NCBI GenBank assembly: GCA_031253985.1
Contig: JAIRVH010000043.1
Coordinates: forward strand, 62,001-126,000
Direction: 5' to 3'
Source: Sphingobacterium sp.
GTDB taxonomy: Bacteria; Bacteroidota; Bacteroidia; Sphingobacteriales; Sphingobacteriaceae
DNA: 64,000 nt
In this document: positions 1 to 9,185 of the stretch, piece by piece
Numbering within the stretch: position 1 is the first letter of the stretch
Layout of the letters: every line of letters begins with the position of its first letter
Notes under the pieces: generated by a model
The model's database searches: none
Told to the model about the DNA's origin: nothing
Seen by the model: the letters and a program-made list of their open reading frames with translations, nothing else
Translations under genes and position numbers: made by a program

Positions 1-75
1 TTTATTGGGCTTAGATTTTTTTTGAAGTATCAACAATTCTTCATTGGTCAATTCATCCAATTTCTTTTCTTCCAT
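1..75 (-). CDS. Hypothetical protein, N-terminal 25 codons only (runs off the left edge)
   Basis: An ATG at the right end opens a frame of 25 codons that continues past the window edge. The visible peptide starts MEEKKLDELTNEELL and is highly charged. Short Bacteroidota membrane proteins often begin with a similar 'LTNEEL' leader before two transmembrane helices, but the rest is not visible. The function is unknown. Confidence 0.45.
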   Translation of the reverse strand, partial: MEEKKLDELTNEELLILQKKSKPNK

Positions 76-185
76 CTGGTCTGTATTTATAGGTTAATTA
101 CTATATATAGTATGCGAATATAACTATTTAAACGGATTGCAAGAAAATGAAATGAAAGGCACTATATAATATGTTCAGATTCCAT

Positions 186-224
186 AAAAAGGTCGGATGA
201 AAATGGAACACCCGACCTTTTTAA
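186..224. terminator. Bidirectional hairpin terminator
   Basis: An 11-bp arm (AAAAAGGTCGG) and its complement (CCGACCTTTTT) enclose about 15 bases. A-tract and T-tract flank the two sides, so it can work in either direction. It lies downstream of the minus-strand DoxX-like gene. Confidence 0.7.
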
Positions 225-327
225 TTAAGTTACTCCATACATGGATACCTATAGGACAACGGCGCTATGCAAGTGGTTTGTTTTTTTACAATTTTGTATG
301 AGATCTTTACCGCCAGCCTTCTCCCGG

Positions 328-717
328 CTATCCCTTTTCCGTACTCTTTAATGCCCAGGCTACCAATACCGGCTGAAAAAACAAACGCGCCAACCGTTTG
401 CCATCGGTATCCAAACCAAATCCGTCGCGATGGTCTTTATATTGGGCTATATTTCCTGGAAACACCGCTGTAAAAAAAGCCGCAGCAATTTTCCCGACCT
501 TCGAACGCTGTTTAGCAGGCGCCAAAATCAAGGCTGCCCCCAAAGCGATTTCAGCAAAGCCAGAATACACAACAGTATCATCTTTGGAGATCGGTACCCA
601 GTCCGGTACCTGAGCCTGAAATTCCTTGCGGGCAAAAGTTAAGTGGCCAATTCCCGCCACCACCAAAAAGGTGCCTAGACCATAACGGGCGATCTTCTGC
701 GTAAGTGATTTATTCAT
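328..717 (-). CDS. DoxX-like integral membrane protein
   Basis: About 129 residues with a hydrophobic first helix, the segment 'GIGHLTFA' and the run 'YSGFAEIALGAALIL', the pattern of DoxX-family four-helix membrane proteins. The family includes MauE/DoxD relatives and small redox-linked membrane proteins; the substrate here is unknown. I chose the ATG at 717. A TTG five codons further upstream is in frame but gives only a short lysine-rich extension. The gene stands alone and is followed by the hairpin at 186-224. Confidence 0.75.
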   Translation of the reverse strand: MNKSLTQKIARYGLGTFLVVAGIGHLTFARKEFQAQVPDWVPISKDDTVVYSGFAEIALGAALILAPAKQRSKVGKIAAAFFTAVFPGNIAQYKDHRDGFGLDTDGKRLARLFFQPVLVAWALKSTEKG

Positions 718-923
718 AGCTTTTTTATTCAAAGTACATCATTCGACGTAAAATTGTTTGACCTATTGCCACGCATCAATGTCATAGCCTATGATGGGAA
801 AGAACGGCAACGTATTACATGTTTGCCCAACGAGGCTGGCGTTATGTCCAAGAGTGTTGATTTCATATGCTATCCTACCGATGATTTTTGGGTGCGGAAA
901 GGAATGGGAATCGAAGGAATAAC

Positions 924-962
924 AAAAAGCGGCCGATCTACTCAGAGCAAGACCGCTTTTTT
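924..962 (+). terminator. Rho-independent terminator-like hairpin
   Basis: AAAAAGCGG pairs with CCGCTTTTTT across about 20 bases. It sits in a stretch with no intact gene (733-1008). A terminator here suggests that a gene once ended just upstream and that this region is decayed. Confidence 0.55.
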
Positions 963-1008
963 CAGATAGACAAATGGTACGTCACTGCATCCTGGCTCTT
1001 TCCTGTAG

Positions 1009-1425
1009 TGCAGATCGGTATCACTAACGGAACGACTGCCAGCACTCAATCGTTACCGACAGCTCTGTCTTTTTGCAAACAATATCCTTCACGACGAAGC
1101 GCAGGCCGAGGATGTTGTACAGAGTTTTTTTGCCGGACTTTGCGAAGGTTGCAATACTCTCCAGTCAAAAGAGATTAACACTCGAGACTTCACATACAAT
1201 CGGCATTGCGGTACCAGACCGCCTGTCCCTTATTGGTTTTGCCAATTTTTAATATACAAATATTTTTCGGCCGTCATTATCAAGCATTGTAGCCTTCATA
1301 AAATTGGGGCCCAGGCTTTTGCTATTCTCAGTAAAATTTTAGACAGTTCCGACAATAAGACTGCAAAACAGTATCAAACCATTGAATTACAAGCATCTAC
1401 TCTGACAAGAAGATCTTCTGAATAA
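1009..1425 (+). pseudogene. Decayed ECF sigma-70-like frame
   Basis: One frame stays open for 138 codons after a TAG at 1006-1008 but has no ATG. Its early part contains 'NRYRQLCLFANNILHDEAQ' followed directly by 'AEDVVQSFF', which closely matches region 2 of extracytoplasmic-function sigma factors (RY..L..FA..IL.D...AEDVVQ..F). The segment after about codon 45 no longer looks like a sigma factor. Bacteroidota susC/susD loci are often driven by ECF sigma/anti-sigma pairs; no anti-sigma (FecR-like) gene is visible. I infer a relic with its start and region 4 lost. The rest of 733-1581 holds nothing I recognise except the hairpin at 924-962. Confidence 0.45.
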
Positions 1426-1581
1426 ATAGATCAACTGAAACGTTTTCGCAAGTTACGCAAACGTTTGACTTACACACAAAGCCATGTAAATCAAAACATA
1501 AACCTTATTATAGATAGGTGTTTTGGCTCGTCTGATTAACCAATACACATTAACGATTATAAATTATTTAATTCAAGAATT

Positions 1582-3027
1582 ATGAAAAAACAAACCAAAA
1601 GATGGATGCCGGCAATTGCATTGTCCAGCGCAGTCCTGTCACTTTTTTTCGCCTGTTCAAAGCCTTTGGTAGAACAAAATGCGCCAGAAACCCAACGGTT
1701 AAAAGCATCATCGAACGGCGTTATAGATACCTCCCTCTCCAACCTTACATTTGTAACCAATCCAGTAAATCTCAATATCGTCATGTTTGTCCCTACAGAC
1801 AATCCCGCCTTACCCGGCTACAAAACACGGTTGTCTCAGCTATTTGTCCATTTCCAGAACTGGATGCATAATGAGATGGCACGCTATGGTTACAACAGCT
1901 ATCTGGGTCTGGCAAAAGATTCTACCGGCCTGGTTAACATTATTGAAATCCCGGCGACGGGAGTACAAGCAGACTACCCCTACAGCTCAGCCATATCAGC
2001 CGGTAAAATTATTAATGAGATCAACACATACAGAGCTGCCCACCCAAGCCAATTTTCATCCAACAATCACTACTTAGTGCTGTTGCCTGCAAGAACGGAT
2101 GGCGATAACAGCCAACCCTTCTATGGCTATGGAAAATACTGCTTTGCTGTAGATAACTCCTCCATGTCTGTCAATGGCATTCCAAATCCAAGCTCAAACT
2201 ACCTTGGCGGTATGCTGCATGAATTGGGACATGGGTTAAATCTGCCGCATAACCGCGCGAAATATATCAGCGAAGAACCTACCTTGGGAACATCTTTAAT
2301 GGGAAGCGGCAATGTGAGTTTTAGCAAGGGACAGCCTACTTTTCTAACGGGCTCCGATGCAGCAATTCTCAATAGAAATGAAGTTTTTCAGCCCGCGGCG
2401 GCAGCTAACCCTTATCAGGCCCCTACTTATTCGATACAGCCTCAGTTTACCATTGATAACAGTCAGCAAAAAATCTTTATTACAGGAAATTACACGTCCA
2501 ATTTACCTGTGAGCGAGATATTGGTTTATATGGATCCCAATGTGAACAACGAGGGTACAGGAGCCAACAAAGATTACAATGCTGTTACCTGGAAATTTGC
2601 ACCGATTTCCTCGGGCAGCATCCAAGGGACCATCGACCTCAATGAACTCTACTACAAAGGCAATACACCTTATGAGCTTAAGGTAAAATTATTATTGCAA
2701 AATGGCTACACCACTTCCAATGTTTACGAATTTAACTATGTCAACGATCTCATGACGACCAATCAAGATTCGGTATATACCTACTCCAATGCATCCTATG
2801 CCGGTGTAAAAGGAAGCTTTGGCAAAGGGCAATATACCACCGCGGACCTATTGGCTAAAGGCGTGACAGACAATAGCGTCTCTTCCATTAAAGTTGGTGC
2901 CAATGTTAAAGTAACGTTATACAACGGCAATAATTTTACGGGCGATAGTCTTGTTGTCACATCTTCGTCTTCCTATCTCTCGACTTTTAATGATAAGGTT
3001 TCGTCCATGAAAGTACAAAGCCGCTAG
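1582..3027 (+). CDS. Secreted zinc metallopeptidase lipoprotein with beta/gamma-crystallin-like C-terminus
   Basis: 481 residues. The N-terminus is a lipoprotein signal (hydrophobic run ending 'SLFFACSK', Cys 25). The extended zinc site HELGHGLNLPH (residues 213-223) has the metzincin spacing HExxHxxGxxH variant, and 'SLMGSG' near residue 240 is a plausible Met-turn. Residues from about 395 to the end ('SYAGVKGSFGKGQY', 'VTLYNGNNFTGDSL') resemble a beta/gamma-crystallin fold. Five bases separate it from the fucosidase gene downstream, so they are probably co-transcribed. Both products are exported, suggesting joint attack on a glycoprotein or host-derived glycan. The substrate is inferred. 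Confidence 0.8.
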   Translation: MKKQTKRWMPAIALSSAVLSLFFACSKPLVEQNAPETQRLKASSNGVIDTSLSNLTFVTNPVNLNIVMFVPTDNPALPGYKTRLSQLFVHFQNWMHNEMARYGYNSYLGLAKDSTGLVNIIEIPATGVQADYPYSSAISAGKIINEINTYRAAHPSQFSSNNHYLVLLPARTDGDNSQPFYGYGKYCFAVDNSSMSVNGIPNPSSNYLGGMLHELGHGLNLPHNRAKYISEEPTLGTSLMGSGNVSFSKGQPTFLTGSDAAILNRNEVFQPAAAANPYQAPTYSIQPQFTIDNSQQKIFITGNYTSNLPVSEILVYMDPNVNNEGTGANKDYNAVTWKFAPISSGSIQGTIDLNELYYKGNTPYELKVKLLLQNGYTTSNVYEFNYVNDLMTTNQDSVYTYSNASYAGVKGSFGKGQYTTADLLAKGVTDNSVSSIKVGANVKVTLYNGNNFTGDSLVVTSSSSYLSTFNDKVSSMKVQSR

Positions 3028-3032
3028 GAAAT

Positions 3033-4433
3033 ATGATGAATAAATTATTGAAAAGAAACACAAGAGCATGGCTGATGCTGTTCTTTGCGTTGTCAGGACT
3101 GAAATTATACAGTCAGCCCGCTCCTTGGTTTACCGACGGAAAATTCGGTCTATTTCTGCATTGGGGGCTATACTCCCAGACCGCGGGCGACTGGAATGGC
3201 CATCCCACCAAAGGCGGCGAGCATTTTATGTTGTACGAACGGATCCCCGTCGAGACCTATGCAAAGATCGCCGATCAATTTAATCCAACGGGCTTTGATG
3301 CCGACCGCTGGGCACAGATGGCCCACGATGCCGGCATGAAATACCTGGTGATCACGGCCAAGCACCACGATGGATTTGCCATGTACAATTCGACCGTCAG
3401 TGACTACAATATCGTCAAGCGTACACCTTGGGGTAGAGATCCCATGAAGGACCTTGCTGCGGCCTGCAAAAAATACGGGCTCAAGCTCTGTTTCTATTAC
3501 TCCCTCGGTCGCGACTGGGCAGATCCCGATGTGCCGACCAACTGGCCAACCAAAGCCGGCCGCAGCAATACCTGGGATTATCCCGACGAAGATGCCAAAG
3601 ACCTGAACAAATACGTTGAAAATAAGGTCAAACCGCAGCTGCGCGAATTGCTGACGCAATACGGCCCCATCGGCATTATCTGGTTTGATACCCCCGAGCT
3701 CATTACCAAAAAACAGAGCGAGGAGATCAAAGATCTGATCCACTCCATTCAGTCCGATTGCATGATCAACAGCCGGATAGGCAATGGTCTGGGCGACTAT
3801 GCCGTCGTTGAGCAGTCGCTGGTATCGACTGCACGGAAGAACTGGGAAGCCTGCATTACGATGAGCGAAAACTGGGGTTACAACAGACATGACACAAAAT
3901 GGAAAAGCCCAGAACTCCTGGTGCGCAACCTGATCGAGGTCGTGAGCAAGGGTGGCAATCTGTTGCTCAATGTAGGCCCCAAAGGCGACGGCACCTGGCC
4001 AGTTGAAAGCCAGGAAAATCTTCGCATCATTGGACACTGGATGAAGGCCAACGGTGAAGCGATTTACGGTACTACGGTCTGGAACGGAGTCAAACAAGTG
4101 CTGCATACCGTGCAGTCCAACAATAAAGCAACCGAAAAGGAGAAAGCGGGCATGAAAGATGCCATCAATGATGCGACACCTAAGGAAATCGTTCCGGACT
4201 ATCGTTTTACACAGAAAGGCAAGACAGTTTATCTCTTTGTACGCAGTCCGTCAACCACAGCGATTGAGATTCCGGAGCTTGCAAAAAGTAGCTTCGACAT
4301 CAAAAGTTTAACGCTTCTCGGCAGTTCCTCAAAGGTGAAATGGACACAAGGAAAAGATGCTTTACAGCTGTCTTTACCCACTGTAAAGGGGCAAGAAATC
4401 CCGATTTACGTATACAAGATCGAAACGAAATAA
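3033..4433 (+). CDS. Alpha-L-fucosidase, glycoside hydrolase family 29
   Basis: 466 residues with a Sec signal ending near 'LKLYSQ'. The N-terminal barrel carries the GH29 hallmarks 'WFTDGKFGLFLHWGLYS' (residues 31-47) and 'ITAKHHDGFAMY' (about 107-118). 'IGIIWFDTP' contains the likely nucleophile Asp 219, and 'GGNLLLNVGPKGDG' (about 307-320) is the conserved loop near the barrel end. A beta-sandwich domain follows. GH29 enzymes release terminal alpha-L-fucose by a retaining mechanism. It is translationally close to the metallopeptidase upstream, so a periplasmic or surface role in degrading fucosylated glycans or glycoproteins is likely. Confidence 0.92.
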   Translation: MMNKLLKRNTRAWLMLFFALSGLKLYSQPAPWFTDGKFGLFLHWGLYSQTAGDWNGHPTKGGEHFMLYERIPVETYAKIADQFNPTGFDADRWAQMAHDAGMKYLVITAKHHDGFAMYNSTVSDYNIVKRTPWGRDPMKDLAAACKKYGLKLCFYYSLGRDWADPDVPTNWPTKAGRSNTWDYPDEDAKDLNKYVENKVKPQLRELLTQYGPIGIIWFDTPELITKKQSEEIKDLIHSIQSDCMINSRIGNGLGDYAVVEQSLVSTARKNWEACITMSENWGYNRHDTKWKSPELLVRNLIEVVSKGGNLLLNVGPKGDGTWPVESQENLRIIGHWMKANGEAIYGTTVWNGVKQVLHTVQSNNKATEKEKAGMKDAINDATPKEIVPDYRFTQKGKTVYLFVRSPSTTAIEIPELAKSSFDIKSLTLLGSSSKVKWTQGKDALQLSLPTVKGQEIPIYVYKIETK

Positions 4434-4474
4434 TCCCGTGTCTATTTCAATATTATATTCCCTTTAACAACAAA

Positions 4475-4501
4475 CTCCCTGATCATTGAATTGTCAGGGA
4501 G
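4475..4501 (+). terminator. Hairpin after the peptidase-fucosidase unit
   Basis: CTCCCTGA and TCAGGGAG form a perfect 8-bp stem around an 11-base loop, 41 bases after the fucosidase stop. The following sequence is only weakly T-rich, so the hairpin is clear but its terminator role is less certain. Confidence 0.5.
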
Positions 4502-4664
4502 CTGTTACAATCCCCCTCTTTTCCCTTCATATTCTCAAAAAACTATAAACCATTATTCACCCAGGTGCAACGAATCGTAAGCCAAAACTATCAGATATAA
4601 ATCCATAGAAAAGACTCGTCTTAAAATGTGCATCTTTGTCTTACCAACAAAGGATAACGCACAC

Positions 4665-5702
4665 ATGAAAAAATATATTATCGTATTCAGTCTATCATTG
4701 CTCACGCTAAGCGTTTCGGCACAGAAGAAAAAGAAAAAACAGGGACCACCACCGGCGGTAAAACCTATTCCCGAACCACCAAAAGTGATCGAACAGGCGA
4801 GTAATTCGGAAAGCATCTCAGCAGGAATGATATCCATGCCCATGCGGGCGGCAGATCAGGTGCGGATAAAAAAGACAGATGGACAAGAACTCAATCTGGA
4901 GAAACTGGAGGAATTAGTAAACACAGACCTTTCTCAGATACAAACTTTATTCCTGGGTTCTTCCATCTCCGGAAAGAAGCTCAGCAGCGAGACCCTGCAA
5001 AAGATTATGGACGAAGGCAATCAAATGGAATCACTGGAAATCACCAATCTAGACATCAGCGCATTTCCTGAAATTACATCAGCCCATCCTAAACTAAAAA
5101 AGATCGCGTTAAACAGAAATAATCTCAGTGTACTTCCGGCAAGTATTTCCAATTTGACGGCGCTGGAAGAGTTCGACTGCAATAATCCCTTAACGGGTCT
5201 GCCTGCATCCTTTGCACGACTCAAAAACTTAAATCAGCTCGGGCTTAACGGCAATCTGTTCAGCACTTTTCCCAAAGAAATTTTTAGTTTGAACAAGCTG
5301 TCCTTCCTATACCTTTCGGGTAATTATCAAGGAGAGACCAAGTTGACAGATCTGCCCGATCTATTTGAGCAGTTGCCCGAACTAAAAGAACTGGGAGTAG
5401 AACATGCCGGGCTATTGACACTGCCAAAATCCATTGCCACATTAAAAAAACTAGAAAAAGCCAATTTTTCGTTCAATCAGTTTACAACCTTCCCTGCGGC
5501 GTTGTACAATAATCCCAAACTGGTCTATGTACCATTCACCAATAATCCCCTGCAATGGGAGCCCTTTTTGGCTTCTGTCAAAAAAATAAAATGGAGCGGT
5601 CTCTTCTTTTTGAACGATACCGGATTGACAAAAAAACAGTACGAACAGGTACAGCAGATCCTGAATAAGACCGATGTCTATTACGATGAGATGAATGACT
5701 AA
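4665..5702 (+). CDS. Secreted leucine-rich-repeat protein
   Basis: 345 residues from the ATG at 4665, which begins a standard signal peptide (MKKYIIVFSLSLLTLSVSAQ). An in-frame ATG 13 codons upstream would put a hydrophilic tail before the signal, so I reject it. A Lys-rich linker (QKKKKKQGPPP) follows, then from about residue 90 at least eight leucine-rich repeats of about 23 residues of the type LxxLxxLxLxxNxLxxLP. Such proteins are usually protein-binding surfaces outside the inner membrane. No partner is visible; the gene stands alone after the fucosidase unit. Confidence 0.8.
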   Translation: MKKYIIVFSLSLLTLSVSAQKKKKKQGPPPAVKPIPEPPKVIEQASNSESISAGMISMPMRAADQVRIKKTDGQELNLEKLEELVNTDLSQIQTLFLGSSISGKKLSSETLQKIMDEGNQMESLEITNLDISAFPEITSAHPKLKKIALNRNNLSVLPASISNLTALEEFDCNNPLTGLPASFARLKNLNQLGLNGNLFSTFPKEIFSLNKLSFLYLSGNYQGETKLTDLPDLFEQLPELKELGVEHAGLLTLPKSIATLKKLEKANFSFNQFTTFPAALYNNPKLVYVPFTNNPLQWEPFLASVKKIKWSGLFFLNDTGLTKKQYEQVQQILNKTDVYYDEMND

Positions 5703-5817
5703 ATAGGCGTATCTAAGCCAAAAGCTGAACTATCAAATTTAAGATCAAAAATATTATTACTGCCTATCGTCTATTTCATGGTATTAAAAAATAAATAGAA
5801 TTCAAATTCAACAACTA

Positions 5818-6252
5818 TTAAGAGATAATCCCTTCTATTTCCTTTCCAAGGATATTTCCTCCAAACAAAAAAATATATAATTGAATACTAAAAAATAAAA
5901 ATAGAAAAGGCAATATAACTAACATCCAAATTTTAATATATTTATTAGCAATACACATAGAAAACTTTTCTGAGAAGTATGCAAAAGGCCTTCTAGCTAA
6001 CGAAGCATAGCTAAATAAAAGAATAGGCATGATAATCATAGCCCAAAAAACATAACTATGTTTAATCTTGCTTAAATATTCCACAGAAAAAACGCTACAT
6101 ATAGCTAATGTTTTCTCTAAATATACTATAAAAGAAGTTGCAATAGCAAACTGTAAAAGAGCGATATACAGAAATGACCGAACCTTTGGGTCATCGTTCC
6201 TGTCAAGATATGCTTTATACATTCTAAAATATAAGTATTCTAAAATTTTCAT
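5818..6252 (-). CDS. Hypothetical multi-pass membrane protein
   Basis: 144 residues with about three hydrophobic helices (residues 28-52, 66-84 and 108-130). Short charged loops begin with 'YKAYLDRNDDPKVRS'. The sequence is very AT-rich, like its upstream neighbours and unlike the flanking core genes. It is the last gene of an accessory minus-strand cluster (5818-8904). No family recognised. Confidence 0.5.
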   Translation of the reverse strand: MKILEYLYFRMYKAYLDRNDDPKVRSFLYIALLQFAIATSFIVYLEKTLAICSVFSVEYLSKIKHSYVFWAMIIMPILLFSYASLARRPFAYFSEKFSMCIANKYIKIWMLVILPFLFLFFSIQLYIFLFGGNILGKEIEGIIS

Positions 6253-6422
6253 CTTACTTTTATCAAAAATATTATTTACAACTGTAAATTACTCCGCCAC
6301 CAAATTGGAGATTTATATTATCAGCTACACTTTGGCCTATGGTATAGTACGAGATTCCTTCTAAAGCAATTGTACCTTATCCCCCCAACTTGGGACTTGA
6401 TTCATTAATTTCAATTTATGTA

Positions 6423-6782
6423 TTACAGCGTTACCTCCGATACTACATCCGAAAAATCTTTCCACTCCAAATGGGAATAAATATCCTTGACCGCACCTAT
6501 TTTACTGAAAACTGAGTTAAAATACCCTTCATTTAATACAGTTTGGAGCGCTGCGTAAATCCCCTGATACGAGAGATCTTTTACAATAAGCATATCTGTA
6601 GACCAAAAATAAATTTCACGATTTTTTTCCATCAGTTTATCTATATTCGTCAACGTAAACAGTGTTCCAAAATAAACCTCATCATTCTCCAAAATAATAT
6701 TGACATCAAGGTTATCATCATATACATTGACAACTTTATAAGGAGCAGGAAATCGAACTTTGAATTTCATAACCTTCAGCAT
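6423..6782 (-). CDS. Hypothetical cytosolic protein, possibly immunity-like
   Basis: 119 residues, no signal or membrane segment, rich in aromatic and acidic residues ('FPAPYKVVNVYDDNLDVNI', 'SHLEWKDFSDVV'). Size, composition and setting (AT-rich cluster of orphan lipoproteins) resemble immunity proteins of polymorphic-toxin loci, but I see no toxin nearby and no family motif. It starts two bases after the stop of the broken gene upstream, so they were probably co-transcribed. The ATG five codons downstream (MKFKVRF) is an alternative start. Confidence 0.5.
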   Translation of the reverse strand: MLKVMKFKVRFPAPYKVVNVYDDNLDVNIILENDEVYFGTLFTLTNIDKLMEKNREIYFWSTDMLIVKDLSYQGIYAALQTVLNEGYFNSVFSKIGAVKDIYSHLEWKDFSDVVSEVTL

Positions 6783-6784
6783 AG

Positions 6785-7263
6785 TTATTGATGTTTAATT
6801 TTTAACAATTCGCTCCTTGAATTCTTAAAAGCAGAATACTCAACAAAAATTGTATGATCAATTTTTTCTAGGTTAAATTTCGCATTATGCCTATCCACCT
6901 TGAACAAGTCCAAATCTGTTAGCTCATATACATCTTTATTTAAATTGTCAGAAGACGGAAACCACTTATAAGAATAGACATTCTTGCCCTTATAAACAAA
7001 AATTAAACGGGCACCAACATCTGTATAATTCCTTAAGTTAAAACCTAAAATTTCATTTATTTCATCTAAAGAATACTTTCCACTAAATAATAGACGGTGT
7101 CCCAATCAAATTCAAACGCTTTATCCATATTCAGAACGCATCCATTATTTGTCTTACATGTTGAAATTCTCGCATTAATGCACTATCAAATTTACGATCT
7201 TGGGAACAGCCCAGCATAAGAAAGAAACATAAATACGTACCATTGGAACTTTTGTTTGATCAT
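6785..7263 (-). pseudogene. Frameshifted lipoprotein gene
   Basis: Reading across frames gives one coherent lipoprotein. It starts at the ATG at 7263 (MIKQKFQWYVFMF), changes frame into 'LMLGCSQDRKFDSALMREF', again into 'TNNGCVLNMDKAFEFDWD', and once more into 'FSGKYSLDEINEILGFNL', which stays open to the stop at 6785. The result matches a common Bacteroidota small lipoprotein pattern (lipobox, a 'xFxWDxxY' motif, then a beta-rich domain). At least three single-base shifts are needed. They may be true decay or sequencing errors in homopolymers (for example TTTA near 7085). Only the last 106 codons form a continuous frame. Confidence 0.55.
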
Positions 7264-7282
7264 TCCATTATATTCCTGATCG

Positions 7283-7588
7283 TTAAAATAGTTTTTCAGC
7301 AAACCTAGCTGCTGCTCCTTTTCTAGCTTCAGTGGCATAACTTCCGACGGCTAATTTTTGACTAGAATTACTTCCTAAACAACTTAACATTTTATTATAA
7401 TTCCAATTCTTTTTTATACCGTTTATAAACGTCCTAATGCTTGATGATTTGTCTGATGTTTCTGCGTCTTCTCCAGAAAAGCTAACTTCATTAGGACGAT
7501 TATTTGTTGGAGCCATTTTCTTGTCGTCAGGATGACAACTACAAAAAAAAGCTGATACACAAACTAGAAGTAACAATCGCAATCCCAT
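7283..7588 (-). CDS. Small lipoprotein, hypothetical
   Basis: 101 residues. The signal ends in the lipobox 'AFFCSC' with the acylated Cys near residue 16-18. A low-complexity Asp/Glu/Ser linker follows, then a basic amphipathic end ('ATEARKGAAARFAEKLF'). It starts six bases after the stop of the upstream lipoprotein gene. The abrupt ending may mean it lost a C-terminal domain. No family recognised. Confidence 0.45.
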   Translation of the reverse strand: MGLRLLLLVCVSAFFCSCHPDDKKMAPTNNRPNEVSFSGEDAETSDKSSSIRTFINGIKKNWNYNKMLSCLGSNSSQKLAVGSYATEARKGAAARFAEKLF

Positions 7589-7594
7589 ACGTTC

Positions 7595-8248
7595 CTATTT
7601 ATATTTTACATCGACTTCATCATAAATTTTTGGTGGACTTGGTGGATTTTTTATGGCCTCATATTTATGTTTATCCAAAAATGCTGAATTTCCAGATAAA
7701 TAGATCAGGTCGGCCTTCTCAAAATAATTGTAATAGTCAATCATTGATCTGATTTTATCCCCAAAATCCTTATCCCGAAACTTGACGATGCCGTTTTTGC
7801 TTTTATAAAAAATATCGTTATCATTATTAATCAATAAGATATCGTCTTCAGAAGTAATCAGGTAAATTTTATAGTCGCCATAGGGATACATTTTATTGTC
7901 ATCGTGATTAACGGTATCTCCCTGGGTTCGATATTTATTTAATATCGTTTTATACAACTTGTTCCATTCAGCACTATCTAATAGTTTATCATGGACCTTT
8001 GCAACAGCATCGTAATCAAATATATTTCGTTGAAAAGTCGAAAAGCTAAATTTATCATCTTGGATAAGTCCAGCGTCAAAGATAACTTTAATATAAGAGC
8101 TGTCTCTCTTTCTATTTTCAACACCGGATCCATTGGTACAGCCCGCTGTAAGAACCAAACAAGATACAGCGAAGCAGGCTACCAAAAAGCACAAAGTGAA
8201 CTTTATATTTTTATAACCGCACAACATACTTAACCTTTTTTTCGTCAA
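7595..8248 (-). CDS. Lipoprotein, hypothetical
   Basis: 217 residues; a long N-region then a hydrophobic segment ending 'LVLTAGC' (Cys about residue 37). An internal ATG at about 8227 would give a more usual signal length. The mature part alternates Asp/Lys-rich helices and beta strands ('YLITSEDDILLINNDNDIFY'). It leads a short tandem of lipoprotein genes on this strand. Unknown function. Confidence 0.5.
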   Translation of the reverse strand: MTKKRLSMLCGYKNIKFTLCFLVACFAVSCLVLTAGCTNGSGVENRKRDSSYIKVIFDAGLIQDDKFSFSTFQRNIFDYDAVAKVHDKLLDSAEWNKLYKTILNKYRTQGDTVNHDDNKMYPYGDYKIYLITSEDDILLINNDNDIFYKSKNGIVKFRDKDFGDKIRSMIDYYNYFEKADLIYLSGNSAFLDKHKYEAIKNPPSPPKIYDEVDVKYK

Positions 8249-8375
8249 TATTGACTAATCTTTATCTGATGTCGAAACTCTCACATCATCCTTTCCAACA
8301 GCAAATTCATAGGAAACGATACTGTCCTTTTTCAATGCCAATTTGAATTCTTACAAAAATGTACAGTTTGGAAGT

Positions 8376-8904
8376 TCAAGTATCACTTACTCTCCTTCTG
8401 GAATAAACTGTCTTGACAATAAATCTAATTTGATTATCTGTATTTTCAACAACAATCTGACTATGTTTTAATACATCTGGATTCCTCGATTTATAAAAAA
8501 GTTCATAGTTTTCTAGATAATCAGGACATCCGATACTAAACATTCTGTCATCGAGATTTAAAATCGTATCTATTTTTGATTCAAAATCTATTAGCAGAAA
8601 TATCATTTCGCTTGAACAGGTTTCGCAAGGAGGGCAAATTATCCTCATTATTCGGAAACCACTCGAGATCTATCTTATCGTGATTTATGATCCACGTAGA
8701 GTCCCGCTCAAACGTTGATATAACTTTCTTGAACCAGGGGTCATATAACGGAATAAAATCAGCTAAATTAAATTCCTTTCCTTTGTCCCTTACTTGAAAG
8801 GAAACACCATACCAGTTGACAGATGAAATAGGCTCGCCAACAAGGAAGTCAATATAATGGCTCCTATCGTATGGGAGTATATTTGTCCTATTGCTCGTAA
8901 TCAT
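8376..8904 (-). pseudogene. Frameshifted hypothetical protein
   Basis: Two overlapping frames fit one protein of about 175 residues. The first runs from ATG 8904 (MITSNRTNILPYDRSHYIDF) through 'EWFPNNEDNLPSLRNLFKRN'. The second resumes at 'IFLLIDFESKIDTILNLDD' and ends 'KTVYSRRRVSDT' at 8376. One base gained or lost near 8600-8640 explains the break. No signal peptide or known domain. I see no slippery heptamer with a structured downstream element, so programmed frameshifting is unlikely. Confidence 0.5.
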
Positions 8905-9185
8905 AAATATTTCTAATAATGTGTACCCTTTATATTAACGGGAGTGATCATTCTTCCCAGTTAATGATATCTCGTACTAAAAAATGTAGTGGTTTTTTGG
9001 CCTTTTTTTTACTGAAGCAAATTTATAACTTTATTTACTTGGAGACTTAAAAAAATGGAATCATTTAATGAAGATATAGCGCAATGCACCAACAAATAAT
9101 GATATTCTCTAAATCGATTATTTAACATACCAGATAACGCATCAGCAGATTGGAGTAGTGATATAGCTAAATTAGAGCTAAGCTT

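Noticed and set aside
754..969. 71-codon frame before the sigma-like relic
   Set aside because: It ends inside a terminator hairpin and matches no family I know; likely decayed sequence.
3168..4106. Long antisense frame inside the fucosidase gene
   Set aside because: Shadow of a GC-rich coding frame; the sense product has full GH29 motifs.
8376..8904. Programmed ribosomal frameshift
   Set aside because: No slippery heptamer followed by a stable structure; a simple mutation or sequencing error explains it.
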